This document shows positions 43,621 through 52,217 of a stretch of 64,000 bases of DNA, piece after piece. Numbering within the stretch: position 1 is the first letter of the stretch; each line of letters opens with the position of its first letter. Origin of the DNA: Spirosoma luteum DSM 19990 (GTDB lineage: Bacteria; Bacteroidota; Bacteroidia; Cytophagales; Spirosomataceae); the NCBI RefSeq assembly GCF_000374065.1, contig NZ_KB893312.1, positions 121 to 64,120 on the forward strand, written 5' to 3'. Made by a program: the position numbers and the translations under genes. Under the pieces are notes generated by a model. The model did not search any database, had not been told where the DNA came from, and saw only the letters and a program-made list of their open reading frames with translations.

Positions 43621-45390
43621 ATGCGTTATTCTTTCCTCTTTCTCCTGTTGGTTACAGCGATGAGTTCTCCTGGGCAAACAAAGCCAGGGTTCAACAGGAT
43701 GCTGGATTCATACTACGAGAAGTTTTTGGCACTGAACCCCACCGTTGCCTCCAGTAAGGGTGATTATCGGTACAACGACCAACTCGAAAATCCGATCAGT
43801 CAGCCGTATCGGGATGCGATGAAACAATTGTACACCCAGTACCTGGATTCCCTGAAACGGTACCCGGAAAACCAGCTTTCAGCACGGGATAAACTCAGCT
43901 ATCAAATAATGCAGTACGATCTGCAAAAGAATCTGGAAGGGTTCAAATTCCCGACCTACCTGACGCCCGTTAGCCAGATGAGCGACTTCCGGATTCAGTT
44001 TTCGCAGATGGGGGCTGGCAGCAGCGTACATCCGTTCAAAACGGTGAAGGATTACGACGATTTTCTGAAGCGTATGGATGGCTTCGTGGCCTGGACCGAT
44101 ACGGCCATTACCAATATGCAGAAGGGTATATCCCTCAATTACGTACAACCAGTAGTGGTTATGGAAAAGGTATTGCCCCAGATTAAAGTGATGCTGGTAG
44201 ACGATGTGACGAAAAGTCTGTTTTATAACCCTGTTAAAAATTTGCCCGCCAGTTTTTCACCGGAGGAAAAACAACGCCTGACCACGGCCTATACGGCGGC
44301 TATTCAGCAAAAAATCATTCCGGCCTATACCAGGCTGTATGCCTTTATCCAGAACGATTACCTGCCTAACAGTCGCAAAACGGTGGCTATTTCAGCCGTA
44401 CCCAATGGGAAAGAACAATACGCGTATCTGGTTAAAACCTGGACCACTACTAACCTCACTCCCGACGGGATACATGCCCTGGGATTGAGCGAAGTGAAGC
44501 GCATCCGGCAGGAGATGGAAACAATCAAACAAACGGTGGGTTTCACCGGCGACCTGAACGCGTTTTTCAAGTACGTCGCCACCGACCCTAAGTTTTTGCC
44601 TTTCCAGACCGAAGAGGAGGTAGTAGCCCGCTATCAGAAAATTTACGCTACTATGAAGCCTAATCTGCCGAAGCTATTTAACCGCGTACCGAAAACGGCC
44701 TTCGAGATTCGGCCGATTGAAAAATACCGGGCCGCTACATCAGCCGCGCACTACATGGGTGGTACGCCCGATGGCTCGCGACCCGGCGTTTTTTACTTCC
44801 CCGTGCTTGACGCGACTAAATACAGTTACTGGCGGATGGAAGACCTCTTTCTGCACGAAGCTATTCCCGGTCACCATTACCAGATTTCGCTGCAAACCGA
44901 AAATGAATCTGTCCCCGGCCTTCAGAAAATTGGCCGCTACGGTGCCTATGTAGAAGGATGGGGTTTGTACGCTGAGCGATTGGGGAAGGAGCTTGGTCTT
45001 TACAACGACCCGTTTGAGATGCTGGGCTTTTATCAGGGTGAAATGCACCGGGCCATCCGGCTGGTGGTCGATACGGGCATGCACCACAAAGGCTGGACCC
45101 GTGAGCAGGCCATTGCCTACAGCCTGGATAATGAACCAACAACCGAAGCAGCCGCCATTCAGGAAATAGAACGGTACATTGCCATGCCCGGTCAGGCGGT
45201 TTCCTATAAAATTGGCCAGTTGAAAATCTCGGAAATCCGTCAGAAAGCGGAAATGAAACTGGGTAAGCAATTCGATGTTCGGGCTTTTCATGATGAAGTG
45301 CTGAAAGATGGTGCCATGCCGTTACAAATCTTCGAAGCCAAACTGGATGCCTGGATAAACAGCCAGTTGGCAACCGGCAAGAAAAGCTAA
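43621..45390 (+). CDS. DUF885-family zinc-peptidase-like protein
   Basis: From the ATG at 43621 the protein has 589 residues, with a signal peptide (FLFLLLVTAMSSPGQ) at about 4-18. The late segment LFLHEAIPGHHYQISLQ holds the HExxxGH-type motif of the DUF885 family, and YVEGWGLYAERLGKELG supplies a further Glu, as in gluzincin-like peptidases. The helical bulk of the protein is like the M3/DUF885 fold. It should be a secreted or periplasmic oligopeptidase. It is the first of three closely spaced genes (gaps of 35 and 21 bp) with a GntP permease and a gamma-glutamyltransferase. Confidence 0.87.
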   Translation: MRYSFLFLLLVTAMSSPGQTKPGFNRMLDSYYEKFLALNPTVASSKGDYRYNDQLENPISQPYRDAMKQLYTQYLDSLKRYPENQLSARDKLSYQIMQYDLQKNLEGFKFPTYLTPVSQMSDFRIQFSQMGAGSSVHPFKTVKDYDDFLKRMDGFVAWTDTAITNMQKGISLNYVQPVVVMEKVLPQIKVMLVDDVTKSLFYNPVKNLPASFSPEEKQRLTTAYTAAIQQKIIPAYTRLYAFIQNDYLPNSRKTVAISAVPNGKEQYAYLVKTWTTTNLTPDGIHALGLSEVKRIRQEMETIKQTVGFTGDLNAFFKYVATDPKFLPFQTEEEVVARYQKIYATMKPNLPKLFNRVPKTAFEIRPIEKYRAATSAAHYMGGTPDGSRPGVFYFPVLDATKYSYWRMEDLFLHEAIPGHHYQISLQTENESVPGLQKIGRYGAYVEGWGLYAERLGKELGLYNDPFEMLGFYQGEMHRAIRLVVDTGMHHKGWTREQAIAYSLDNEPTTEAAAIQEIERYIAMPGQAVSYKIGQLKISEIRQKAEMKLGKQFDVRAFHDEVLKDGAMPLQIFEAKLDAWINSQLATGKKS

Positions 45391-45425
45391 TCCGCTGCTG
45401 ACTTTATAAACAGGCTCCCTGCCTC

Positions 45426-46742
45426 ATGCCTTTAACCAGTACACTTCTCGGAATTCTGGCCCTGATTCTGTTGATTTCGGTGGTGCGCCTGCATGCGTTC
45501 CTGGCGTTTATGGCCGTTTCGCTTGGTGTTGGTCTGGCCCTGGGATTGCAGCCATTGGTTATTGTCGATGCTATTCAGAAAGGCATTGGCAGTACGCTGG
45601 GATCCATAACGGCCATTATCGCTTTGGGGGCTATGCTGGGGAAACTGGTTGCCCAGAGTGGAGCCGCCCAGCGGATTGCTGTCAACATGATGGAAATGGT
45701 GGGTACCCCCCGCGCCCGCTGGGCATTCATGATAACGGGGTTCATTGTGGGGCTGCCGCTGTTCTACTCGGTCGGGTTTATGCTGCTGTCTCCACTGGTT
45801 ATCACGGTGGCGCACCGGTACAAATTACCCGCGTTATATATCGCGTTGCCTATGCTGGCCTCGCTATCGGTTACGCAGGGGTATCTGCCCCCGCACCCCG
45901 CACCGCTGGCTATTTTGAAACAGTTCAATGCCGACATGGGACTGACGCTTTTTTACGGCATCATCGTGTCTGTACCGGCAATTCTGGTTTCGGGAGCTTT
46001 GTTCGGGTCTACGCTGAAACGCTATACCACCCTGCCCAACCCGGCGTTTATCTCCCCCGATTTGAAAGCCGATGAAATGCCTTCCACCAGTGTCAGTTTC
46101 CTGACGGTTTTATTGCCCATTCTGCTCATTGGACTCAGCACGCTAATTAGCCTCTTTTTGCCTACTGGCTCCGCTGGCCAGCAGGTGGTCCTGTTCCTGG
46201 GTGAACCCATCGTCAGTATGTTCATTGCGGTGCTGGTGGCTATTTACACCCTGGGCCTGCGTCAGCGGAAAACAATGCCCGAGGTTACGACCCTCCTGGC
46301 CGATTCCGTTAAAGATGTAGCGATGCTATTCCTGATTTTTGGTGGGGCCGGAGCCTTAAAACAGGTGCTGACCGATGGGGGCGTTAACCAGTCCATTGCC
46401 GATATGATGCAGGACTCGACAGTACACCCGTATATACTGGCCTGGGGCATGGCCGCACTCATCCGCGTTTGTGTGGGGTCATCGACGGTATCGGGCATTA
46501 CCACCGCCGGGTTCGTGGCACCTCTGCTGGCTTCGTCTGGGGTGGAGCCAAACCTGATGGTGTTGAGTATCGGGGCCGGGAGCATGATGTTTTCCCATGT
46601 CAATGATACAGGTTTCTGGCTGTTTCGCGAGTATTTTCAACTCTCGATGGTTGACACCCTGAAGACCTGGTCCATCATGGAAACGCTGGTATCGGTGTCG
46701 GGGCTGTTGGGCGTGATGGCGGTAAACTGGGTAATTACATAA
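45426..46742 (+). CDS. GntP-family permease
   Basis: The 438-residue inner-membrane protein has about twelve hydrophobic segments and the GntP pattern: GIGSTLGSITAIIALGAMLGK near 53, a long central loop, and SSTVSGITTAGFVAPLL near 346. GntP transporters move gluconate or other small organic acids with protons. Its place between a peptidase and a gamma-glutamyltransferase suggests an amino-acid- or hydroxy-acid-type substrate in this organism, but that is inference. The start follows the DUF885 stop by 35 bp. Confidence 0.9.
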   Translation: MPLTSTLLGILALILLISVVRLHAFLAFMAVSLGVGLALGLQPLVIVDAIQKGIGSTLGSITAIIALGAMLGKLVAQSGAAQRIAVNMMEMVGTPRARWAFMITGFIVGLPLFYSVGFMLLSPLVITVAHRYKLPALYIALPMLASLSVTQGYLPPHPAPLAILKQFNADMGLTLFYGIIVSVPAILVSGALFGSTLKRYTTLPNPAFISPDLKADEMPSTSVSFLTVLLPILLIGLSTLISLFLPTGSAGQQVVLFLGEPIVSMFIAVLVAIYTLGLRQRKTMPEVTTLLADSVKDVAMLFLIFGGAGALKQVLTDGGVNQSIADMMQDSTVHPYILAWGMAALIRVCVGSSTVSGITTAGFVAPLLASSGVEPNLMVLSIGAGSMMFSHVNDTGFWLFREYFQLSMVDTLKTWSIMETLVSVSGLLGVMAVNWVIT

Positions 46743-46763
46743 GGAAAAGCAACTGAATACAGT

Positions 46764-48506
46764 ATGAGTTATCGTCACATTCGCTATTATTTTGGTCTGC
46801 TTTGGCTGGTCGCTTCCCATCTGTATGGTCAGTCGACAGGTAAAGGTGACCGGCTTACGGGCCCTAATTTCGCCACGCGCAGCCCGGTACTGGGGCTACA
46901 CGGCATGGTGGCAACCAGTCATCCGCTGGCTACGCAAATTGGGCTTGACATACTCAAACAGGGTGGTACGGCGGTGGACGCAGCTATTGCGGCCAATGCC
47001 GCCCTTGGCGTTGTAGAACCGAATAACGGCGGCATTGGCGGTGACCTGTTTGCCCTTGTCTGGTCAGCGAAAGACAGGAAACTATACGGCCTGAACGCTA
47101 GTGGCCGCTCGCCCAAGGGGCTGACCTACGAACGTTTAAAAAAACCGTTGGGGGGGCAAGCGTTACTTCCGCTTTACGGTCCATTGTCAGTTTCGGTACC
47201 CGGTGCGGTGGATGGCTGGTTTCAGTTGCACCGGCGTTTTGGTAAACTACCGATGCGTAGCTTGCTGGATCCCAGCATCCGCTACGCCCGCGAGGGCGTT
47301 CCGGTTCCGCAGGTGATCGCCTATTCCTGGCAGGTAGCCGCGAGCAGGCTGGCGGCAAGCGAAAGCATCGTGGAGGAGTTCGATAACTTCCGGAAAACGT
47401 TTCTGATTAACGGCAAAGCCCCCGTTGAAGGACAGGTTTTCCGTAATCCCGATCTGGCCAAGACCTACTCGGTCATAGCCAATGGCGGACGGGATACGTT
47501 TTACAAAGGTGTACTAGCCGGTGCCCTTGACCAGTACGCCCGACGGGCCGGTTTGTATCTTCGAAAGGCGGATCTGGCAGCGCACACGAGTACATGGGTC
47601 GAGCCCGTTTCGGTCAACTACCGGGGTTACGACGTGTTCGAATTACCGCCCAATGGACAGGGCCTGGCCGTTTTGCAAATGCTGAATATTGTAGAAGGAT
47701 TCGACCTGAAAAGTTTGGGTCATAATAGTGCCGATTATCTGCATCTGTTGGTCGAAGCTAAAAAGCTGGCGTTCGAAGACCGCGCCCGCTATTATGCCGA
47801 TCCTGCTTTTACTAAAATTCCGCTGGCCGAACTGTTATCGAAAGAATACGCAGCCAAACGCCGGAAATTAATCGATCCCAAAAAAGCGCAGGAGCGTATC
47901 GATGCCAGTGAGCCAGCCCTCCGTACCGGCGATACTGTTTATTTGACCGTTGCTGATGACCAGGGAAATATTGTTTCGCTTATTCAGAGCAATATGCTGG
48001 AGTTTGGCAGCGGTATGGTACCTGACGGACTGGGGTTTGTGCTGCACAACCGGGGGACCAGTTTTAGTATGCAGCCCGATCATGCCAACGTATATGCCCC
48101 CGGTAAGCGCCCGTTTACAACCATCATCCCCGGTTTTGTGACGAAGGATGGGGTTCCTTTCCTGAGTTTCGGTGTTATGGGTGGTGCCATGCAGCCGCAA
48201 GGACATTTGCAGGTACTCTGCAACATGATCGACTTCGGAATGAACGTGCAGGAGGCCGGTGATGCCGCCCGATTTAGTCATTCGGGTAGTAGCGAACCGA
48301 CAGGGACAGTGATGACTGACGGGGGGAAAGTAGCATTGGAGAGTGGAATTGGGAACGAGGTACGAACGGAGCTGGAAAAGCGGGGGCACCACCTGTCTCT
48401 AACTGACTTCTTTGGTGGTTATCAGGCCATTCAATGGGATCCCATAAATCGGGTGTACCGGGGGGCTTCTGAGATGCGTAAAGATGGGCAAGCGGCTGGT
48501 TATTAG
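46764..48506 (+). CDS. ggt: gamma-glutamyltransferase
   Basis: The 580-residue proenzyme has a signal peptide (FGLLWLVASHLYGQ) and the Ntn-hydrolase layout of GGT. The small subunit should start at Thr391, in the segment GDTVYLTVADDQGN, where autocleavage occurs. Substrate-site segments such as NNGGIGGDLFALVW and PNGQGLAVLQMLNIVEGFD are conserved. GGT removes the gamma-glutamyl group of glutathione and related peptides in the periplasm. It is the last gene of the operon with DUF885 and GntP, which suggests a peptide or glutathione scavenging unit. No terminator hairpin could be defined right after it. Confidence 0.93.
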   Translation: MSYRHIRYYFGLLWLVASHLYGQSTGKGDRLTGPNFATRSPVLGLHGMVATSHPLATQIGLDILKQGGTAVDAAIAANAALGVVEPNNGGIGGDLFALVWSAKDRKLYGLNASGRSPKGLTYERLKKPLGGQALLPLYGPLSVSVPGAVDGWFQLHRRFGKLPMRSLLDPSIRYAREGVPVPQVIAYSWQVAASRLAASESIVEEFDNFRKTFLINGKAPVEGQVFRNPDLAKTYSVIANGGRDTFYKGVLAGALDQYARRAGLYLRKADLAAHTSTWVEPVSVNYRGYDVFELPPNGQGLAVLQMLNIVEGFDLKSLGHNSADYLHLLVEAKKLAFEDRARYYADPAFTKIPLAELLSKEYAAKRRKLIDPKKAQERIDASEPALRTGDTVYLTVADDQGNIVSLIQSNMLEFGSGMVPDGLGFVLHNRGTSFSMQPDHANVYAPGKRPFTTIIPGFVTKDGVPFLSFGVMGGAMQPQGHLQVLCNMIDFGMNVQEAGDAARFSHSGSSEPTGTVMTDGGKVALESGIGNEVRTELEKRGHHLSLTDFFGGYQAIQWDPINRVYRGASEMRKDGQAAGY

Positions 48507-48610
48507 GCGAAAAAGATAGATTGTAAATTACTTCGCCAGGCAAAGGAGATTAGTGCAGGAAATTAAAATCTTACCTACTGACCACAGCAGTAGTTTTCAT
48601 AGCGATAATA

Positions 48611-48629
48611 CTCCACAGAACTTGTGGAG
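48611..48629. repeat. small hairpin in the ggt-yciE gap
   Basis: CTCCACA (48611-48617) and TGTGGAG (48623-48629) pair across five bases. It lies about 105 bp after the ggt stop. It lacks a T-run. It may be a weak terminator of ggt or part of the control region of the next gene. Confidence 0.4.
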
Positions 48630-48704
48630 AAATATAAACATATTACTCTGTCAAAATACCTAAGTAATTAACAGTCAGTAGTTGGCATAGATTTAGCAGG
48701 TATG

Positions 48705-48727
48705 ACTATAAATAAATCGTTTATAGT
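48705..48727. promoter_or_regulatory. inverted repeat just before the YciE-like gene
   Basis: ACTATAAA (48705-48712) and TTTATAGT (48720-48727) are exact reverse complements separated by 7 nt, ending 15 bp before the start codon at 48743. The position fits an operator or a structure in the leader near the ribosome site. Confidence 0.45.
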
Positions 48728-48742
48728 AGATCATTCAACGTT

Positions 48743-49375
48743 ATGGCAACCTTACTAGAGCAAATAGAAAACTTCTTCGGGGGTAATGATACAAACACAG
48801 ATGAGGGATTGCGCGATTTGTTTATTAGTGAACTGAAAAGCGTTTATTATACTGAAAAGCAGATTACAAAGGCGTTAGGCGAACAGGCAGAAGCCAGCAC
48901 GACCGACGAAGTAAGGCAGGCGTTCCTGCAACATCAGGAAGAAAGCCGGTTGCAACAGGAACGGATCGACGCTATTTTTAAAATCATTGGTATAAAAGCG
49001 GAAGAACGTACGGCCGATGCTATTGATGGACTCATTGAGGATGCCAAACGGATGATTGCGGATACTGAAACGGGATCACTGACGCGGGATGCGGGGCTGA
49101 TTATCTCGGCTCAGAAGGTTGAGCATTACGAAATTGCTATTTATGGATCGCTGCTGACGCTGGCTCATGTACTGGATTTCACACAGTCGGCAGAGTTGCT
49201 GGCACTGTCGCTGGAAGAAGAAAAACAAACTGACCGAAAATTGACCGTGCTGGCCGAATCGTTCATCAACAATCGCTCGAAGGCAGAAGAAGAGGCACAC
49301 CCGGGTAGCCATCATGAGGGCCGGCATTCCACTCACACCCCCGACGCTACGGTTGGTGGTCCACTGGGTGTGTAG
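48743..49375 (+). CDS. YciE/DUF892-type ferritin-like protein
   Basis: The 210-residue protein is of the DUF892 (YciE/YciF) group: LRDLFISELKSVYYTEKQITKAL at the start and Glu/His ligands in paired helices (VEHYEIAIYGSLLTLAH, LSLEEEKQTDRKLTVLAE). This is a four-helix ferritin-like fold with a likely di-iron site; members are induced by osmotic and other stress. The C-terminal 30 residues are His-rich (HPGSHHEGRHSTH) and may bind metal or be disordered. It stands alone, with its own control region and a strong shared terminator. Confidence 0.88.
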   Translation: MATLLEQIENFFGGNDTNTDEGLRDLFISELKSVYYTEKQITKALGEQAEASTTDEVRQAFLQHQEESRLQQERIDAIFKIIGIKAEERTADAIDGLIEDAKRMIADTETGSLTRDAGLIISAQKVEHYEIAIYGSLLTLAHVLDFTQSAELLALSLEEEKQTDRKLTVLAESFINNRSKAEEEAHPGSHHEGRHSTHTPDATVGGPLGV

Positions 49376-49443
49376 GGCATCTGGGTTGAGAAGAACAGGA
49401 CTGAACGAAGAAAGATCTGTTTGCTCCTGACGAAGAGACAAAC

Positions 49444-49480
49444 AAAAAACCTCCATATCATCATGATATGGAGGTTTTTT
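49444..49480. terminator. bidirectional terminator shared by the YciE-like gene and the tRNA
   Basis: AAAAAACCTCCATATCA (49444-49460) pairs exactly with 49464-49480 across three bases, with A/T tracts on both ends. It lies 68 bp after the YciE-like stop and one base beyond the 3' end of the minus-strand tRNA, so it should end both transcripts. Confidence 0.93.
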
Positions 49481-49481
49481 G

Positions 49482-49555
49482 TGGGCCAGGCAGGGCTCGA
49501 ACCTGCGACTTACTGATTATGAGTCAGGCACTCTAACCAACTGAGTTACAAGCCC
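49482..49555 (-). tRNA. tRNA with CAT anticodon (elongator Met, or Ile2)
   Basis: On the minus strand, 74 nt form a cloverleaf: acceptor GGGCTTG/CTGGCCC, D-arm ACTC/GAGT, anticodon loop CTCATAA, variable region, and T-arm GCAGG/CCTGC with TTCGAGC. The anticodon is CAT, which means Met unless the C is changed to lysidine (Ile2). It is not the initiator type, since the anticodon stem lacks three G-C pairs. The acceptor has a T-T mismatch and a T-G pair, and the top anticodon pair is a mismatch. No CCA is encoded. Confidence 0.9.
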
Positions 49556-49690
49556 ATTGCTGACTGATTGCTCAGATTCAGCGATGCAAATTTACGTATT
49601 TTTTTGACAGAAGCGCGAAATTCACAGAATTCCGTACGGAAAAAACCGCTGTTACCACCAATAGGTCGCAACCACGACCCGCCTGTAGGT

Positions 49691-49698
49691 TATCTTTG
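49691..49698 (+). promoter_or_regulatory. TATCTTTG box directly before the HD gene
   Basis: TATCTTTG matches the Bacteroidota -7 consensus TAnnTTTG and ends only four bases before the ATG at 49703. No TTG lies at the right distance upstream. If it is used, transcription would begin at or just inside the start codon, giving a leaderless message. The lack of an upstream box keeps this uncertain. Confidence 0.4.
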
Positions 49699-49702
49699 CC
49701 TG

Positions 49703-50959
49703 ATGGCAACGCCGAACAAGAAAAAAATTCTGAACGACCCCGTCTACGGATTTATCACGATCCCTACGGAACTGCTTTACGATCTGGTCGAGCATCCGTA
49801 TTTTCAGCGGCTCCGGCGGATTAAACAACTAGGGCTCTCAGAGTACGTGTATCCGGGGGCGTTACATACCCGCTTTCACCACGCACTGGGGGCCATGCAC
49901 CTGATGGGGCAGGCCATGAATACCCTACAAAGTAAGGGTCATCACATCAGCGATGCTGAATGTGAAGCTGCCCAAATCGCTATTTTGTTGCATGACATTG
50001 GCCATGGTCCATTCTCCCACGTGCTGGAATACAGTTTGATGGATAATGTGCCACACGAACAGGTTTCGCTCCTGCTCATGCGCGACCTCAACCAGCAGTT
50101 TGATGGGGCATTGGCACTGGCTATCCGAATGTTTGAAGGAACCTACGAACGGCCTTTTTTTCATCAGCTCATTTCGAGTCAATTGGATATGGACCGGATG
50201 GATTACCTCAACCGCGACGGGTACTATACGGGGGTGGCGGAGGGAGCAATCGGGGCTGAACGTATCATTAAAATGCTGGACCTGGCCGATGACCATCTGG
50301 TAGTGGAAGAAAAAGGGGTACTGAGTGTAGAAAATTTCCTGAATGCCCGTCGGCTCATGTACTGGCAGGTGTATCTGCATAAAACATCGCTGTGCTGCGA
50401 ATCAATGCTGGTGCAGATTCTGCGTCGGGCGCGCTTTCTGATTCGGCAGTCGGGAGGGCCCCCCATTATCGTTTCGGATGTATTTGGGTTGTTTCTGCGT
50501 GAGAGTATAACGCTGGCCGATTTTCAGACGAATCCCATGTACCTGGCGGCTTTCATTAAATTGGACGACTTCGATGTCTGGACGTGTATCAAGCAGGGGG
50601 CAACCCATTCCGACCCGGTTCTGTCCATGCTTTGTCAGATGCTGCTCGACCGTAACTTATTTAAAATTATGCTCTCGACGGAGCCGTTTGCGGGCGATTT
50701 GCTAACCCAAATTGAAGGGCAGCTCCGGCAAAATGGCCTGCCCGACGACTGGCTCACTTATTTTCTGGTAGAGGGACAGGCAACCAATGCCGCCTATCTC
50801 CCTTCTGGCGACCGGATTGCCATCAAGCTAAAAACGGGCAAAGTAATTGACATAGCCGATGCTTCCGACTTATCGAACATTCAGGTACTAACCAATATTG
50901 TTCGCCGATATTACGTTTGCTGGGCAAGAAATCTGGCTATCGACAGGAGGTATAACTAA
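49703..50959 (+). CDS. HD-domain phosphohydrolase
   Basis: From the ATG at 49703 the protein has 418 residues and an HD domain with the metal ligands in RFHHALGAMHLM, LLHDIGHGPFSH and QLDMDRMDYLNRD. This is the dGTPase/SAMHD1-like arrangement, and the protein probably acts on nucleotides or another phosphate ester in the cytoplasm. The frame is open 45 codons further upstream to 49568, but that part would cover the tRNA flank and lacks family features. In Bacteroidota this gene type commonly precedes lpxD, as here (115-bp gap). Confidence 0.88.
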   Translation: MATPNKKKILNDPVYGFITIPTELLYDLVEHPYFQRLRRIKQLGLSEYVYPGALHTRFHHALGAMHLMGQAMNTLQSKGHHISDAECEAAQIAILLHDIGHGPFSHVLEYSLMDNVPHEQVSLLLMRDLNQQFDGALALAIRMFEGTYERPFFHQLISSQLDMDRMDYLNRDGYYTGVAEGAIGAERIIKMLDLADDHLVVEEKGVLSVENFLNARRLMYWQVYLHKTSLCCESMLVQILRRARFLIRQSGGPPIIVSDVFGLFLRESITLADFQTNPMYLAAFIKLDDFDVWTCIKQGATHSDPVLSMLCQMLLDRNLFKIMLSTEPFAGDLLTQIEGQLRQNGLPDDWLTYFLVEGQATNAAYLPSGDRIAIKLKTGKVIDIADASDLSNIQVLTNIVRRYYVCWARNLAIDRRYN

Positions 50960-51074
50960 GTATACTCCTCATGGCACTTCCCTTGCCAATTGTAGAAAAG
51001 TGCAATTTGTTAGTTACCTTAGCAGCCATATTCCCTGCTGATAACAGGTATTTTGTGACGGCAATTATACGCAT

Positions 51075-52103
51075 ATGAAGTTTACAGTCAAGCAGATTGC
51101 CACACTGCTAGGGGGCGAAATTGCCGGAAATGAGATGCTGGCAATCACTGGATTAGCTAAAATCGAAGAAGGGAAATCAGGCGATATTTCGTTTCTGTCG
51201 AACCTCAAGTATGAACCACACCTATATACTACACAGGTGTCGGCTGTAATTGTTGACCGCTCCTTCGAGCCTAAAAAGCCGGTGTCGCCCACACTGATTT
51301 TTGTAGAAAACTCCTACTCCGCTTTTACCCAATTGCTGGAAGAGTACCACAAGCAACTGATTTTTTCCAGAGTTGGCGTAGAGCAGCCGTGTTACATGGG
51401 CGATGGCTGCCAGACGGGCGACCAGATTTACCGGGGTGCCTTCTCTTATGTCGGCCGCAACTGCCAGATTGGGGAAAACGTAAAAATATTTCCTCACGCT
51501 TACATCGGAAATAACGTTCGCATTGGCGATAATACCATTATTCATCCGGGAGCGCGGGTACTGGATAATTGTATAATTGGCCGGTACTGCGTCATTCATC
51601 CCAACGCCGTTATTGGTAGTGAAGGGTTTGGCTTTGCTCCCCAACCCGATGGAACCTACAAAACCATTCCTCAGCTAGGCAACGTTATTCTGGAAGACAA
51701 CGTAAATGTTGGTTCTGGTACTACCATTGACTGTGCTACCCTAGGCTCGACTGTTATTCGGAAGGGTGCAAAACTGGATAACCTGATTCAGATTGGACAC
51801 AACGTCGAAATTGGCCAAAATACGGTTATTGCTGCGCAGACGGGTATATCGGGGTCAACGAAACTTGGTGATAACTGCGTTATTGCCGGTCAGGTTGGCT
51901 TTGCCGGTCATCTCTCGATTGCCAACGGCACCAAAGTAGGTGCCCAGTCGGGCGTAGGAAAGAATATTTACGAAGAAGGTACCGCTATTAACAGTTCGCC
52001 CGCTTTCGGTTTAAAAGAAAGTATGCGCTCACTGGCCGTTTTTCGTCGGCTTCCCGAACTGGATCAGCGATTGACAAAACTGGAAAAGAAAAATGAAAAA
52101 TAG
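51075..52103 (+). CDS. lpxD: UDP-3-O-(3-hydroxyacyl)glucosamine N-acyltransferase
   Basis: LpxD adds the second acyl chain in lipid A synthesis, in the cytoplasm. The 342-residue protein has an N-terminal uridine-binding domain (MKFTVKQIATLLGGEIAG) and a left-handed beta-helix of hexapeptide repeats from about residue 105 to 300, including IHPNAVIGSEGFGFAP. The catalytic His lies in LIQIGHNVEIG. A C-terminal helix ends the trimer-forming unit. It is the first of three lpx genes in the order lpxD, lpxC-fabZ, lpxA, but a large perfect hairpin separates it from the next gene. Confidence 0.95.
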   Translation: MKFTVKQIATLLGGEIAGNEMLAITGLAKIEEGKSGDISFLSNLKYEPHLYTTQVSAVIVDRSFEPKKPVSPTLIFVENSYSAFTQLLEEYHKQLIFSRVGVEQPCYMGDGCQTGDQIYRGAFSYVGRNCQIGENVKIFPHAYIGNNVRIGDNTIIHPGARVLDNCIIGRYCVIHPNAVIGSEGFGFAPQPDGTYKTIPQLGNVILEDNVNVGSGTTIDCATLGSTVIRKGAKLDNLIQIGHNVEIGQNTVIAAQTGISGSTKLGDNCVIAGQVGFAGHLSIANGTKVGAQSGVGKNIYEEGTAINSSPAFGLKESMRSLAVFRRLPELDQRLTKLEKKNEK

Positions 52104-52109
52104 GGTGCG

Positions 52110-52202
52110 GTTTACGGTTCACGGTTTATGAGTTACGGTTGGCTGACGCGTCCTGAATGTGGGCGTTAACCAACCGTAACTCATAAACCGTGAACCGTAA
52201 AC
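52110..52202. repeat. long intergenic hairpin, 33-bp perfect arms
   Basis: 52110-52142 and 52170-52202 are exact reverse complements with a 27-nt loop; the arms consist of short words such as GTTTACGGTT and CACGGTTTATGAG. The hairpin fills the gap between lpxD and lpxC-fabZ, ending 15 bp before the ATG at 52218. It lacks a T-run, so it is not a standard terminator and may affect stability or translation of the downstream message. Confidence 0.9.
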
Positions 52203-52217
52203 TTTGTGCTGTAAACC

